The notes: a model not told the origin generated them from the letters alone. A DNA stretch of 64,000 nucleotides from Pseudomonas laurylsulfativorans (GCF_002906155.1 NZ_MUJK01000001.1:992001-1056000), one strand, 5' to 3'; positions 20,120 through 29,880 are shown, counted from the stretch's first letter. Program-made: numbers and translations.

Positions 20120-20914
20120 ATGGGTTTTCTCGCCGGTAAGCGCGTACTGATCGTCGGTGTCGCCAGCAAGCTGTCCATCGCATCCGGCATCGCTGCCGCC
20201 ATGCATCGCGAGGGCGCTGAGCTTGCCTTCACTTATCAGAACGACAAACTCAAGGGTCGTGTCGAAGAGTTCGCACAAGGCTGGGGTTCGAGCCCTGAGC
20301 TGTGCTTCCCGTGCGACGTGGCCAGCGATGAAGAGATCGCCAAGGTCTTCGAAGAACTGAGCAAGAAGTGGGACGGCCTGGACTGCATCGTGCACTCCGT
20401 CGGCTTCGCCCCGGGCGACCAACTGGACGGCGACTTCACCGAAGCCACCACCCGTGAAGGTTTCCGCATCTCCCACGACATCAGCGCCTACAGCTTCGTG
20501 GCCCTGGCCAAGGCCGGCCGCGAAATGATGAAAGGCCGCAACGGCAGCCTGCTGACCCTGTCGTACCTGGGCGCCGAGCGCACCATGCCGAACTACAACG
20601 TGATGGGCATGGCCAAGGCCTCCCTGGAAGCCGGCGTACGTTACCTGGCCGGCTCCCTGGGCCCGGACGGTACTCGCGTCAACTGCGTATCGGCCGGCCC
20701 GATCCGCACCCTCGCCGCTTCCGGCATCAAGAACTTCCGCAAGATGCTGGCCGCCAACGAAGCGCAAACTCCGCTGCGCCGCAACGTCACCATCGAAGAA
20801 GTCGGCAACGCTGGCGCCTTCCTGTGCTCGGACCTGGCGTCCGGCATCAGCGGTGAAATCATGTACGTGGACGGTGGCTTCAACACCACGGCCATGGGCA
20901 GCATCGAAGAGTAA
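20120..20914 (+). CDS. fabI: Enoyl-[acyl-carrier-protein] reductase (NADH), FabI
   Basis: 264 residues from [13 protein letters not shown], with a strong AAAGAGGAG site. It performs the last reduction of fatty-acid elongation and is the triclosan target. The N-terminal nucleotide site [14 protein letters not shown] is the FabI form. The active-site pattern Tyr-x6-Lys lies in [22 protein letters not shown]: Tyr and Met at the family positions, Lys in MGMAKAS. The gene is 19 bp after yejF and may be read from that operon as well as its own promoter. A classic terminator follows the stop. Confidence 0.97.
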   Translation: MGFLAGKRVLIVGVASKLSIASGIAAAMHREGAELAFTYQNDKLKGRVEEFAQGWGSSPELCFPCDVASDEEIAKVFEELSKKWDGLDCIVHSVGFAPGDQLDGDFTEATTREGFRISHDISAYSFVALAKAGREMMKGRNGSLLTLSYLGAERTMPNYNVMGMAKASLEAGVRYLAGSLGPDGTRVNCVSAGPIRTLAASGIKNFRKMLAANEAQTPLRRNVTIEEVGNAGAFLCSDLASGISGEIMYVDGGFNTTAMGSIEE

Positions 20915-20935
20915 TCTTCGGTCGGCCAGATAGAG

Positions 20936-20962
20936 AACCCGCCTGCTCAGGCGGGTTTTTTT
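20936..20962 (+). terminator. Intrinsic terminator after fabI
   Basis: Stem AACCCGCCT (20936-20944), loop GCTC, and AGGCGGGTT (20949-20957), followed by a run of T. A perfect 9-bp GC-rich stem with a U-tract, 22 bases beyond the fabI stop. Confidence 0.95.
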
Positions 20963-20997
20963 ATGCCTGCGATTTCCCCCGGCCGATGCAGAGCTCC

Positions 20998-21097
20998 TGT
21001 AGGAGCGAGCCTGCTCGCGAAAAACCTGGGCACGCCGCGTTCATCCAGACTGGGCGCGTTATCGTTGACGACCTTCGCGAACAGGCTCGCTCCTACA
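20998..21097. repeat. REPIN with conserved long spacer
   Basis: Outer arms TGTAGGAGCGAGCCTGCTCG and CGAACAGGCTCGCTCCTACA enclose a spacer of about 55 bp containing CGCGTTATCGTTGACGACC. The same spacer motif recurs in the elements at 47480 (inverted) and, diverged, at 57364 and 59793. Confidence 0.85.
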
Positions 21098-21100
21098 GGG

Positions 21101-21961
21101 TCAATGTTGTGCCAGGCATTTGGCAAACAACTGCTGAATCGGCTGATTACGCTGGCTGTAGCGCTGCAACAGGACAATCTCCCGGTAAAACGTCAACTCG
21201 CCCAAGTGGATCACCCTGACCTTCGCCCCATGCTCCAGCCATAGTCCGGCCTGCGGCAGCAGGGAAATCCCTAGGCCACACTCAACCATTTTGACAATCG
21301 CCTCCAGTTCATCCAGCTCCAGCGCCACCTGTACCTCAATCCTCTGTTCGCGCAGAAACCGCGTGACCAGTCGCCCACCAAACGAATTGCGGTCATAACG
21401 CACATGCGGGTGCCCGGCGAGCAATTGCAGCGGATCATCGCCGTCCACGTCCGCTGGTACGATCAGCACGAACGGTTCCCGGCGAATCACCTGCGCGGAC
21501 AACTCCTTGGGCAACTCGAACGGCGGCTTGATCAGGATTGCCAGGTCCACTTCGCCGGTGTCCACCTGGCTCAGCAGGTTCAGCGACACACCGGGCACCA
21601 ACTTGGCCTCCAGCAAGGGCGCCTGTTGGCGTAATCGCAGCAACGCCTGGGGCAGCAGCCCGGTCTGGGCGGTCGCCACCGCGCCGATCTTCAGCTCGCC
21701 ACGGTACTCGCCGACATCGTCACTGACCGCCATGCGACTGAAGGTCTCGAGCATTTCCCTGGCCATCGGCAACGCACGCTGCCCCGCTGCATTGAGCAGC
21801 GCCTGGCGACCGGTGCGGTCGAACAGACGGATGCCCAAGGCGTGTTCCAGATTGCGAATCTGCGCACTGACCGCCGATTGTGTCAGGCCAATGTGCATGC
21901 CGGCCGCGGCAAAGGTGCCGTGACGCGCCACGGCGACAAAGGTTTTCAGTTCTCGCAGCAT
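21101..21961 (-). CDS. LysR-type transcriptional regulator
   Basis: 286 residues. Canonical N-terminal winged helix: FVAVARHGTFAAAGMHIGLT, QSAVSAQIRNLEHALGIRLF and the DRTGRQ wing. The LysR effector domain follows from about residue 88, with the terminal segment MVECGLGISLLPQAGL. It is divergent from the VOC gene, with 112 bp between starts, so it most likely controls that gene and itself. The gap holds an AT-rich stretch around 21970-22020 with LysR-box-like T-N11-A spacing, which I cannot assign precisely. Confidence 0.92.
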   Translation of the reverse strand: MLRELKTFVAVARHGTFAAAGMHIGLTQSAVSAQIRNLEHALGIRLFDRTGRQALLNAAGQRALPMAREMLETFSRMAVSDDVGEYRGELKIGAVATAQTGLLPQALLRLRQQAPLLEAKLVPGVSLNLLSQVDTGEVDLAILIKPPFELPKELSAQVIRREPFVLIVPADVDGDDPLQLLAGHPHVRYDRNSFGGRLVTRFLREQRIEVQVALELDELEAIVKMVECGLGISLLPQAGLWLEHGAKVRVIHLGELTFYREIVLLQRYSQRNQPIQQLFAKCLAQH

Positions 21962-22073
21962 GGCGACCTCGATTGATCGAAATTATTTGAGCTCGATGCA
22001 AAAATTATCGTCTTTCAATCAAAAAGCACAGGGATAAACTCGACACATTCCACCCACCACCGAGGCTCACTCG

Positions 22074-22499
22074 ATGCAACTGTCCCCTTTTCACCTGGCC
22101 ATTCCTGTCTACGACTTGCCGGCCGCCCGACACTTTTACGGTGAGGTATTTAACCTGGAGGAAGGTCGATCAAGCGATCACTGGGTGGATTTCAATTTTT
22201 TCGGTCATCAACTGGTGATTCACCTGGCACCAAAAAACGCCGTGCAAGAAGCCGCGCACACCAATGCCGTGGATGGTCACGATGTGCCGGTGCCGCATTT
22301 TGGCGTGGTGCTCGGGATGGCCGAGTGGGAGGCGCTGGCCGAGCGGCTGAAGTCGCTGGGGACTCGCTTCGTGATAGAGCCGGGAATTCGTTTTCAGGGG
22401 CTGGTGGGTGAACAGGCGACGATGTTTCTGTTTGATCCTTGCGGGAATGCGCTGGAGTTCAAGGCGTTCAAGGATATTGGGCAGTTGTTTGCCAAGTAG
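22074..22499 (+). CDS. VOC family protein (glyoxalase/dioxygenase fold)
   Basis: 141 residues. One vicinal-oxygen-chelate module: a paired beta-alpha-beta-beta-beta fold with candidate metal ligands His in [19 protein letters not shown], Glu/His in [10 protein letters not shown], and Glu in [13 protein letters not shown]. The substrate is unknown. It is divergently transcribed from the LysR gene and is probably its target. It is a single-gene unit ending before a REP pair. Confidence 0.85.
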   Translation: MQLSPFHLAIPVYDLPAARHFYGEVFNLEEGRSSDHWVDFNFFGHQLVIHLAPKNAVQEAAHTNAVDGHDVPVPHFGVVLGMAEWEALAERLKSLGTRFVIEPGIRFQGLVGEQATMFLFDPCGNALEFKAFKDIGQLFAK

Positions 22500-22520
22500 G
22501 CGTTGCCTGTCAGGACGCTT

Positions 22521-22591
22521 TCGCGAGCAGGCTCGCTCCCACAGTGGATTTGTGGCGTTCATAAATCCTGTGGGAGCGAGCTTGTTCGCGA
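22521..22591. repeat. REP inverted pair (GTGGGAGC type)
   Basis: Arms TCGCGAGCAGGCTCGCTCCC (from 22521) and TGTGGGAGCGAGCTTGTTCG (from 22569) are inverted about a 25-bp spacer. It lies between the convergent VOC and GGDEF genes. Confidence 0.85.
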
Positions 22592-22616
22592 TGAGGCCCG
22601 CCATTTCACCACTGCC

Positions 22617-23198
22617 CTAACGGCTCATCACACGCTCGGCCTCACCCAGCAGTTCCTCGATTGAGTCATGAACAGTGGGGACATATTCAACCTGGGTGAC
22701 ACTGAACCGAATGTCACAACTGCAATGCGCCGTGGCGTTGCGCTCATCGAGTATCTCGTTGAGCCGAGCCTTGATCGCCGCAATCTCCACGGTGCTGGAA
22801 CCGGTCAACAACGCCACGAACCGGTCGCCTTCGAGCCGGCCGACCACGTCGTTTTCACGAAAGCCGATACGCAGGACATCGGCAAAGGTCTTGAGCGCAT
22901 CGTCACCTTTGGCCCGGCCATACAGGTAGCTGATGCGCTTGAATTCATCGAGGGTGAAGTACAGCAACGTCGCCGGCGTCTCCAGCTCCCGGCAGGCGTC
23001 CAGCCCGAGCCGGGCCAGCGCGGTGAAGCCATGGCGATTGGACAGCAGCGTCAGCTCATCCATGCTTGCCATTTGCACGCCGGCCAGCTCTCGCCCGGCC
23101 TGACGCGCCATTTCACGCAGCCGCTCCCGTTCTTGCTGTGGCGTGAGCAACGGGCTTGCGGATCGGCCCGATTTGCCCGTTTTGCCTGAGATCAACAT
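22617..23198 (-). CDS. Degenerate GGDEF-domain protein
   Basis: 193 residues. An N-terminal polar helix (about 20-45) leads into a GGDEF domain: DELTLLSNRHGF, then YFTLDEFKRISYLYGRAKGDDALKTFADVL, then the signature position occupied by LEGDRFVALL. In place of GGDEF it reads EGDRF, losing the first glycine and the fourth-position acid, so diguanylate cyclase activity is doubtful. There is no sensor domain or membrane segment. A role as a c-di-GMP or GTP-binding effector is possible. It follows the molybdoenzyme cluster on the same strand after a gap of about 75 bp. Confidence 0.8.
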   Translation of the reverse strand: MLISGKTGKSGRSASPLLTPQQERERLREMARQAGRELAGVQMASMDELTLLSNRHGFTALARLGLDACRELETPATLLYFTLDEFKRISYLYGRAKGDDALKTFADVLRIGFRENDVVGRLEGDRFVALLTGSSTVEIAAIKARLNEILDERNATAHCSCDIRFSVTQVEYVPTVHDSIEELLGEAERVMSR

Positions 23199-23272
23199 TG
23201 TTAACTCCCTTGGCAGGTATGCACTTTAGAGTCGCCCATACCCGCATTGACTCCCTGCAAGCGTGCCGTTGG

Positions 23273-23854
23273 TCAGCTACCCGTCACCGGGCACGGCCCT
23301 CCTGCATCGGCCCAGAGTTTGAACTGGGTGACGAAGATAGCGTGGGGTACCGGCACCGGTGCGCGATTGCCGCCCGGATTCCAGCCCCACAGCACCAGCT
23401 TGTCGTCGCTGACGTGCTTGATCAGCGCGGCGAAATCCCGGTCACCGTTGCTGGAGCGATCCTTGATCATCGCGCACAGCCGGTCGGCCGGCAGGCCTAT
23501 CCAGGCCATCCGCTGCGCTGCCGGCGGCAGGCTCCAGTGCGGTGCGCCGGGTGGCGCATGGGGGCCGTAACTGGCCGGCGGATTGCTTTGCCCATGGCAG
23601 GTTGCACAGGGCAACCCCGCCGAGCCCTTGCCGTCCATGCCGCGCAGGACATTCATGGCGTGGGGCACCCCGGCATCGAATTGCAGCGGCGAATCCCCGG
23701 GAATGTGGCAGTTCTGGCAACGGGGGCTCTGGAAGACTTTCTGCACGGTGTCGAACGCCTGCAAGGCCTCGCGGTCATCAGCGAATACGTGGGATGCGTA
23801 GGCGATGAGACAGACCAGAATCACCGTCCCAAGCAACCAATGATGTCGTTTCAT
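23273..23854 (-). CDS. Dihaem cytochrome c, partner of the molybdenum hydroxylase
   Basis: 193 residues. An N-terminal signal/anchor segment ([19 protein letters not shown]) exports it to the periplasm. Two haem-binding motifs are present: CQNCH (about residue 46) and CATCH (about 82). It starts one base after the stop of the molybdenum subunit gene, so the three genes form one transcript. It probably takes electrons from the oxidoreductase to the respiratory chain. I recognise this as the cytochrome that accompanies isoquinoline-1-oxidoreductase-type genes; the true substrate is unknown. Confidence 0.85.
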   Translation of the reverse strand: MKRHHWLLGTVILVCLIAYASHVFADDREALQAFDTVQKVFQSPRCQNCHIPGDSPLQFDAGVPHAMNVLRGMDGKGSAGLPCATCHGQSNPPASYGPHAPPGAPHWSLPPAAQRMAWIGLPADRLCAMIKDRSSNGDRDFAALIKHVSDDKLVLWGWNPGGNRAPVPVPHAIFVTQFKLWADAGGPCPVTGS

Positions 23855-23855
23855 C

Positions 23856-26024
23856 TCACACCCCCGACAGCTGCAAGGGCAGCTCCCGCAGGCGCTGCCC
23901 GGTCAGGGCGAACACCGCGTTGGCCACCGCCGGCGCCGTGGGCGGCACACCGGCTTCGCCGATACCGCCTGGCTTGTCGCTGCTGGGCACGATATGCACT
24001 TCGACCATCGGCATTTCATTGAGCCGCAGCACCTGATAGTCGTGGTAGTTGGACTGCACCACTTGCCCACTCTTGAGCGTCAACTTGCTGTGCAAGGCGA
24101 AGCTGAGGCCAAAGGTGATACACGACTCCATCTGCGCGGCAATGCTCTGCGGGTTGACCGCAATGCCACAGTCCACCGCACACACCACCCGGTGCACGCG
24201 GATCGCGAGGTTGTCCTGGGACACCTCGGCCACCTGCGCCACATAACTGCCGAACGACTCATGCACTGCCACACCCAGTGCATGGCCATCGGGTAGCGGC
24301 GCGCTCCAGTCGGCTTTCTCCACCGCGAGGTTCAACACACCGAGGTGGCGCGGATGGTCCTTGAGCAAGGCGCGCCGGTATTCCACCGGATCCTTGCCGG
24401 TCGCCGTGGCCAGTTCATCGATCAGCGATTCCATGACAAACGCGGTGTGGCTGTGCCCCACCGAGCGCAACCACAACACGCTGATGCCGGTTTGCGGTGA
24501 GTGCAGTTCGATCTGGTGATTGGCCAGCTCTCCAATGTAGGGGCTGTCGGCCACGCCTTCGACCGAGGTCTTGTCGATCCCGTCCTTGACCATGCTTGCT
24601 TCAAGCGAGGTCCCGGCCATGATCGACTGCCCGACCATCACATGCTTCCACGCCAGCGGTTGGCCGTCGGTGCCCAAGCCGATGCGCGCATGGTGCAGGA
24701 ACGCCGAGCGGTAATAGCCACCGCGGATGTCATCCTCCCGCGCCCACACGGTTTTCACCGGTGCACCGGCGGCCTTGGCGACATACACCGCTTCGCTGAC
24801 GAAATCCGAAGTCGGATTGGCCCGCCGCCCGAAGCCACCGCCGAGAAACTCGGTATGGATTTCGACCTGTTCGGGTTTGAGCCCGGTGATTTTCCCGGCG
24901 ACCATCTGGTCCAGGGTCTGGAACTGGGTGCCGGTCCAGATTTCACATTTGTCCTGGGTGATGCGCACCGTACAGTTGAGCGGCTCCATCGGCGCGTGGG
25001 CCAGATAAGGCACACTGTATTCAACGTCGATGGTCTTGGCCGCTTTCGCCAGTGCAGCCTGGGTATCCCCCGCCTGGCCGGCGCTCAGGCCGGGGGTTTT
25101 GGCGAGTTTGCGGAAACTCTCCAGCAGCGCCCGGCTGTCCAGCCCGGCGTTCGGCCCCGGGTTCCACTCGATTTTCAGCGCATCGCGCCCCAGCTTCGCC
25201 GCCCAGTAATGATCGGCAATCACTGCGATGCCTGTCGGCACTTGCACCACCTTGCGCACACCCGGAATCGCCAGCGCCTCGGCGCCTTCAAAGGATTTGA
25301 CGCTGCCGCCGAAGGTGGGTGAACGGGCGACCATCGCAGTCATCAGCCCGTCAAACTGCACGTCCATGCCGAATTTCGCCCGGCCGGTGATTTTCTCCGG
25401 GGTGTCCAGACGCTGGGTGGGTTTGCCGATCAGCCGCCAGCCCTTGGCGTCCTTGAGTTTAATCGAGGCCGGGTCCGGCCGTGGCAGCTGCCCGGCGTCA
25501 TCGGCCAACTCGCCGTAGGTGGCACGGTGTTCACCCGCAATGACGACGCCTGACTCGGTATGAATCTCGGACGGCGCGACGTTGAAACGCTTGGCCGCCG
25601 CGTCGATCAGCATCATGCGCGCCGCCGCGCCGGCCTGACGATAGCGATCGAACTCCATCCAGGTCGAGGTCGAGCCGCCGGTGATTTGCATCCCGCCAAA
25701 GCCAGGCAGGCCGTAATCGGCGGCCGATGCCGGGGAATGCTCGACGCGGATCTTTGACCAGTCGGCGTCCAGCTCTTCGGCGATCAGCATGGTCAGGCCG
25801 GTCCAGATGCCCTGGCCCATTTCCGAGTGCCCCAGCAGCACGGTGACGCTGTTGTCATTGCCAATGCGCAGGAAAGCGTTGGGCGCAAACACGTTGCCCT
25901 GATTCTCCGCGCCCATGGCGAACCGGTGAACACCATGCATGGCAAATGCCACCACCAGCCCACCGCCCAGTACGGCACTGCCCTTGAGAAAACCACGGCG
26001 CGATAACGCGTTGATGCTGTTCAT
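23856..26024 (-). CDS. iorB: Isoquinoline 1-oxidoreductase-like molybdopterin subunit
   Basis: 722 residues from [15 protein letters not shown] at 26024. A twin-arginine signal ([15 protein letters not shown]) exports it folded. It belongs to the xanthine-dehydrogenase-family molybdopterin-binding subunits of the two-subunit type. Blocks such as [30 protein letters not shown] and [19 protein letters not shown] (the last with the Glu base of the active site) are visible. Frame positions upstream of 26024, including a long extension to 26336, overlap the 2Fe-2S gene and are spurious. It hydroxylates a heterocycle or aldehyde in the periplasm; the substrate is not determinable. Confidence 0.92.
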   Translation of the reverse strand: MNSINALSRRGFLKGSAVLGGGLVVAFAMHGVHRFAMGAENQGNVFAPNAFLRIGNDNSVTVLLGHSEMGQGIWTGLTMLIAEELDADWSKIRVEHSPASAADYGLPGFGGMQITGGSTSTWMEFDRYRQAGAAARMMLIDAAAKRFNVAPSEIHTESGVVIAGEHRATYGELADDAGQLPRPDPASIKLKDAKGWRLIGKPTQRLDTPEKITGRAKFGMDVQFDGLMTAMVARSPTFGGSVKSFEGAEALAIPGVRKVVQVPTGIAVIADHYWAAKLGRDALKIEWNPGPNAGLDSRALLESFRKLAKTPGLSAGQAGDTQAALAKAAKTIDVEYSVPYLAHAPMEPLNCTVRITQDKCEIWTGTQFQTLDQMVAGKITGLKPEQVEIHTEFLGGGFGRRANPTSDFVSEAVYVAKAAGAPVKTVWAREDDIRGGYYRSAFLHHARIGLGTDGQPLAWKHVMVGQSIMAGTSLEASMVKDGIDKTSVEGVADSPYIGELANHQIELHSPQTGISVLWLRSVGHSHTAFVMESLIDELATATGKDPVEYRRALLKDHPRHLGVLNLAVEKADWSAPLPDGHALGVAVHESFGSYVAQVAEVSQDNLAIRVHRVVCAVDCGIAVNPQSIAAQMESCITFGLSFALHSKLTLKSGQVVQSNYHDYQVLRLNEMPMVEVHIVPSSDKPGGIGEAGVPPTAPAVANAVFALTGQRLRELPLQLSGV

Positions 26025-26031
26025 GGACACC

Positions 26032-26487
26032 TCAACCCAGCTCGGCGGCGCGCTTGACCGCCGCGCGGATCCGCGGGTAAGTGCCGCAACGGCAGATGTT
26101 GCCGGACAGTGCCTGATCGATGTCGCTGTCGGTCGGTTTCGGAATCTTTGCCAGCAACGCCGCCGCCGACATGATCTGCCCGGACTGGCAGTAGCCACAC
26201 TGGACCACGTCAAGTTCTGCCCAGGCCTGTTGCACCGGATGCGAACCGTGCGCGGACAGCCCTTCGATGGTGAGAATCTTTTGCCCATGGGCCACGGCCG
26301 TGGCCGGCGTGATGCACGAGCGCAGCGGTGCGCCATCGACGTGTACGGTGCAGGCCCCGCATTGGGCTATGCCACAACCGAATTTGGTGCCGGTGAGGTG
26401 GGCGACATCGCGCAAGACCCAGAGCAGCGGCATGTCTGCGGGGACATCCAGCTCCTGATCCTGGCCATTGATGTTCAGGGTCAGCAT
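26032..26487 (-). CDS. iorA: 2Fe-2S subunit of the isoquinoline 1-oxidoreductase-like enzyme
   Basis: 151 residues. The plant-type [2Fe-2S] site is [17 protein letters not shown] with a later RSC. The second, helical [2Fe-2S] site is [11 protein letters not shown] with [11 protein letters not shown]. Both clusters are complete. It passes electrons between the molybdenum centre and the cytochrome. The downstream molybdenum subunit starts 7 bp after its stop. It has no export signal and presumably rides with the Tat-exported partner. Confidence 0.95.
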   Translation of the reverse strand: MLTLNINGQDQELDVPADMPLLWVLRDVAHLTGTKFGCGIAQCGACTVHVDGAPLRSCITPATAVAHGQKILTIEGLSAHGSHPVQQAWAELDVVQCGYCQSGQIMSAAALLAKIPKPTDSDIDQALSGNICRCGTYPRIRAAVKRAAELG

Positions 26488-26660
26488 GGCGCTTATTCCT
26501 CAGACTCACGGTGATCTGAAGGGGCGTCGCTGCAGCCTTGTACAACCTGCGCGCGCCTCGGGCTATCCCTTCAGCTAAGCGCAAATTTCCCGGCAGGCCT
26601 TGGCGCATCGACCACCGGTCATGCAAAGGCCGCCTCGATGGGCGGCCATGGAGCCCTTCG

Positions 26661-27818
26661 CTAGAGCCTTGGCCCCAATAAAATGCCGGTGTAGCGCCAG
26701 ACAAAAACCACAAAAGCGCTACACCACAGCAGCGCCGACAGCGCCAATCCGAGACCGGAAAAAGGCACCAGCCATACCCGGCACGCACCCGCCAGCAACA
26801 CAAGGACAAACCCCGCAACGATCGCCCTGGACGGCTGCAACAAACGCCCGGTATGCCCCAGACTGACCCGCGCAATCATCGCCAGAATCAACCCGCCGAT
26901 CCCGCCGACGGCCAGCGAATGGGTAGCCAGGCTTTGTTGCGATATCCAGCCCAGGTGCCACAACGCCATGGCCAGCGTCGCCACCGCCAGCCACGCGTAA
27001 GCCAGGTACAGCGACCACAGCAGCGGCACGCGCCACAGGCCGCGGTCATGCCAGCGCCACAAGCGCAGCAGGTGTAATCCACTCATCAGCGCAAACAACA
27101 GCGCCAGCCACTTACGCGGGACGTCGTTCAATCCGGCGGCAAAGGACACCGCTGCCAGCATCGCGCTGATCAGCAACACCTTGCCCGGCAATGGAGGGGC
27201 CGCAGGCGTTGCCGGACGGTTCAGGCCACGCTGGATAAAGAAGGGAATCACCCGCCCGCCGATCACGCTCATCAGCGCGCCCACCAGCCACAAGGCGGCC
27301 AGCACACCCTGTCGTTGCAGGTTGGCGTCATCCGCGACAAACCCCAGCAAGGTCAACGCCTGACACCCTGCCAGCAGCGACACCATCAACAGGATCGGAT
27401 AATTCTCGCGCTTGCCTGCAGCCACCAAATCGCGCCCCAACGCCCACGCCAGCAGCGGCAGAAACGGAACTTGCAAGGCCAACAACAAGGGTGCCGGCAG
27501 CGGCAGGTACCAGGCCAGTCGCGCCAGCAGCCACACCAGCACCAGGCCGATCAGCGGCCAGCCCTTGAGCCCCGGCCGACCGGTCCAGTTGGGCACTGCT
27601 GTCAGGAGGAACCCGGCAATGATGGCCGAGGCGAATCCGAAGGGCATTTCATGTCGATGCCAGGCGAGCATGCCGCCCAGCGGTTGCGCACCGGGCAAGC
27701 GGCCGTACAACCACAAGGCCCAGACCGCCACGGCGATGGCGGCGAAACCGGCACCGGCGAGAAAGAACGGGCGAAAGCCCAGACTGAAGACCGGCGCTTC
27801 CGCCAGCCGGCGCATCAA
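26661..27818 (-). CDS. NnrS family membrane protein
   Basis: 385 residues with about 12 hydrophobic helices. The NnrS signature includes FSLGFRPFFLAGAGFA at the N-terminus and WHRHEMPFGFASAIIAGFLLTAVPNWTG further on, with conserved His residues that bind haem or metal. In other proteobacteria NnrS accompanies nitric-oxide and denitrification functions and lessens NO toxicity. Its start overlaps the stop of the preceding small gene by four bases (27815-27818), so translation is coupled. Expression under low oxygen is plausible, but I found no full Anr box upstream. Confidence 0.88.
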   Translation of the reverse strand: MMRRLAEAPVFSLGFRPFFLAGAGFAAIAVAVWALWLYGRLPGAQPLGGMLAWHRHEMPFGFASAIIAGFLLTAVPNWTGRPGLKGWPLIGLVLVWLLARLAWYLPLPAPLLLALQVPFLPLLAWALGRDLVAAGKRENYPILLMVSLLAGCQALTLLGFVADDANLQRQGVLAALWLVGALMSVIGGRVIPFFIQRGLNRPATPAAPPLPGKVLLISAMLAAVSFAAGLNDVPRKWLALLFALMSGLHLLRLWRWHDRGLWRVPLLWSLYLAYAWLAVATLAMALWHLGWISQQSLATHSLAVGGIGGLILAMIARVSLGHTGRLLQPSRAIVAGFVLVLLAGACRVWLVPFSGLGLALSALLWCSAFVVFVWRYTGILLGPRL

Positions 27819-28063
27819 GCCGCCACCCGGATCGAGCCTCGGCTCAGCCGGTACTGGGAAAGCAGGCGCATGACATAGCCGATTTTCAACAGGGTTGGGC
27901 CGAGAATGGTCAAGGCGTGCATGGACACCAGCACGACAATGGACAGATGACCGTCGTAAAGATAGGCACCGTAGATGCCGACCAGCAGCATCGCCAGGCC
28001 AGCACCGAGCACATGGTGCGACAAGCGAAGAACGTTCTGGGGGTTGCTGAAGAAGTTGAACAT
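27815..28063 (-). CDS. Small two-helix membrane protein upstream of nnrS
   Basis: 82 residues with two predicted helices (LSHHVLGAGLAMLLVGIYGAYL and IVVLVSMHALTILGPTLL). A consensus AGGAG site lies before the ATG at 28063. It overlaps nnrS by four bases. I do not recognise a named family; conserved histidines (LSHHVLG, MHALT) suggest a haem- or metal-associated accessory to NnrS, which is inference. No signal peptide cleavage site is apparent. Confidence 0.75.
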   Translation of the reverse strand: MFNFFSNPQNVLRLSHHVLGAGLAMLLVGIYGAYLYDGHLSIVVLVSMHALTILGPTLLKIGYVMRLLSQYRLSRGSIRVAA

Positions 28064-28254
28064 ATTGCGTACTCCTGAAGGCGTTCAGTTGTACGTGGCC
28101 TGTTTCATGTTCCGTGCCAGTTTATTCCCCCTTATAAATCAATAGCCTCAGGGCATCGCAGTCAATTTGACTCATCGGCCATATAGTCCTAATGACAAAC
28201 AAACGAGTCATAACGACAACGACCTTACTGAAAACCGATCCGCAGGAGCTAAAA

Positions 28255-28273
28255 GCAAACCAATATCATTTGC
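28255..28273 (+). promoter_or_regulatory. Possible Fur box upstream of the ECF sigma gene
   Basis: The 19-bp sequence GCAAACCAATATCATTTGC has inverted ends GCAAA/TTTGC and a strong right half ATCATTTGC, matching the form GCAAATGAT seen in Pseudomonas Fur sites. Its left half is weak. It lies about 80 bp before the sigma gene. The 290-bp gap holds nothing else I can name. Confidence 0.4.
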
Positions 28274-28354
28274 ACAGTCATAGGCCTTTTGCTTTAATCG
28301 CGATCCATTCTTATTTGCACGAGGGCGCAAACCGCCCATGGACATGCGCTCACG

Positions 28355-28879
28355 ATGACGGTTGCCGACTCCTCCTGCGTCCAGAACCTCTACGCCAGCC
28401 ACCACCACTGGCTGCACGAGTTGCTGCGTCGACGCTTGAACAATGCGTTCGATGCCGCCGACCTGGCCCATGACACCTTCATCCGGGTGCTCAAACGTCC
28501 TCAGGTATTTGACGGGGAAACCCACGAACGCTCTTACCTGGCCACCATCGCCCGGGGCCTGTGCATTGACCACTGGCGTCGTCGACAGCTGGAACAGGCG
28601 TGGCTCGAGACCTTGGCCGCGCAACCCCAGGCCGTTCAGCCCTCGCCGGAGCAGCGGGCGATCATCGTCGAAACCCTGTACGAAGTGGATGCCATGCTGC
28701 AGCGCTTGCCTGAGCGCGTGCGCGATGCGTTCATTCTGGCGCAGGTGCATGGGTTGCCCTACCGGGCCATTGCCGAAGAAATCGGCGTGAGCGAGCGCAT
28801 GGTGAAAAAGTACCTGGCCCAGGCGTTGATGCACTGCGCAATGCTCGAAGCCGAGCTCGACGGCCTGCTGATCCAATGA
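28355..28879 (+). CDS. ECF sigma factor, FecI/iron-starvation type
   Basis: 174 residues. Sigma region 2 is LYASHHHWLHELLRRRLNNAFDAADLAHDTFIRVL with the FLATIARGLCIDHWRRR-type helix following. Region 4 is the helix-turn-helix GLPYRAIAEEIGVSERMVKKYLAQA (about 138-160). It directs core RNA polymerase to cell-surface-signalling promoters. It is followed by FecR (ATGA overlap) and a TonB receptor with a signalling domain, the classic iron-uptake signalling triad. The shared block at 29881 and 45100 is my candidate for its target. Confidence 0.92.
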   Translation: MTVADSSCVQNLYASHHHWLHELLRRRLNNAFDAADLAHDTFIRVLKRPQVFDGETHERSYLATIARGLCIDHWRRRQLEQAWLETLAAQPQAVQPSPEQRAIIVETLYEVDAMLQRLPERVRDAFILAQVHGLPYRAIAEEIGVSERMVKKYLAQALMHCAMLEAELDGLLIQ

Positions 28880-29859
28880 CCCACGCCACCACCAACGCCA
28901 TCAGCCACGCCAGCCTGGAACAGGCGGCCAGCTGGTACGTGCAACTCAACGATCAACAGTCCGGCCAGCAAGAGCGCGAGCACTGGCAGGCCTGGCTGGC
29001 GCAAAGCAGCGAGCATCAGGCTGCCTGGCACTACGTCGAACGTGTGAGCCAGCGCTTTGCCGCGCTACAGGACAATCATCAACAAGCGGCCGGCCACGTA
29101 TTGCGCAACAGTGGCCGCTCCTCCCTTAACCGCCGCCAGACGGTCAAGAGCCTGCTGGTCCTGATGTCGGGCGGATTGCTCGGCTGGAGCGCCTGGAGGG
29201 AAAGCGCCCTGCCCCTGAGCCTGGCCCGATGGACCGCCGACCTCTCCACCGGCACCGGTGAAACCCGGGAAACCCGGCTCAGCGACGGCAGCCAGATCTG
29301 GCTCAACGCCCTCAGTGCGCTGAATGTGCGTTTCGACACCGCGCAACGGTTATTGCTGTTGCAGGCCGGAGAAGTGTTGATCGACACCGCCAAGGACACG
29401 AGCCGCCCGCTGCTGGTGCAAACCGTCGAGGGCCGGATGCGTGCGCTGGGCACGCGTTTCAGCGTGCGTCAGGAAGACCGGCGAACAGTGCTGAACGTCT
29501 ACGAAGGCGCAGTCGAAGTCAGGACCGCACAGGGTCAGGTTCAGGTGGCCGAGGCTGGACAGCAGCTGTCGTTTAGCCAAGACCACATATCGACACCGAC
29601 CGCCGCCTCGGCCAGCCGCGAAGCCTGGCGCCGTGGCCTGTTGTTGGCGGACAACCTGCCACTGGGCCAGTTGCTCGAAGAACTCAGCCGTTACCGTGCC
29701 GGGCATCTGGGATGTGATCCGGCCGTCGCCGGGCTACCGGTCATGGGTTCGTTTCCGCTCAAGGACACCGATCAGGCCCTGCGCCTGCTGGAAGCGGCAT
29801 TGCCGGTGCGGGTGCACAAACCGCTGGAGTGGTGGGTCAACGTCGGCCCGAAAGCCTGA
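28876..29859 (+). CDS. FecR-type anti-sigma factor / sigma regulator
   Basis: 327 residues. The cytoplasmic N-terminal DUF4880-like segment (about 1-70) binds the sigma factor. One membrane helix follows near residues 95-112 (SLLVLMSGGLLGWSAW). The periplasmic FecR domain begins around GTGETRETRLSDGSQIWLNA. The C-terminal part, with VMGSFPLKDTDQALRLLEAALPVR, contacts the receptor's signalling domain. Its start overlaps the sigma gene stop as ATGA. It relays receptor occupancy to the sigma factor. Confidence 0.93.
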   Translation: MTHATTNAISHASLEQAASWYVQLNDQQSGQQEREHWQAWLAQSSEHQAAWHYVERVSQRFAALQDNHQQAAGHVLRNSGRSSLNRRQTVKSLLVLMSGGLLGWSAWRESALPLSLARWTADLSTGTGETRETRLSDGSQIWLNALSALNVRFDTAQRLLLLQAGEVLIDTAKDTSRPLLVQTVEGRMRALGTRFSVRQEDRRTVLNVYEGAVEVRTAQGQVQVAEAGQQLSFSQDHISTPTAASASREAWRRGLLLADNLPLGQLLEELSRYRAGHLGCDPAVAGLPVMGSFPLKDTDQALRLLEAALPVRVHKPLEWWVNVGPKA

Positions 29860-29880
29860 TGAACGTTTTTTCCGGCGCGT

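Noticed and set aside
24000..26336. Extension of the molybdenum subunit to 26336
   Set aside because: The extra residues are read through the 2Fe-2S subunit gene in another frame; the Tat-signal start at 26024 is far better.
28080..28200. Possible Anr box upstream of the NnrS operon
   Set aside because: Only half-sites (TTGAT or TTGAC) are present; no second half at the required spacing.
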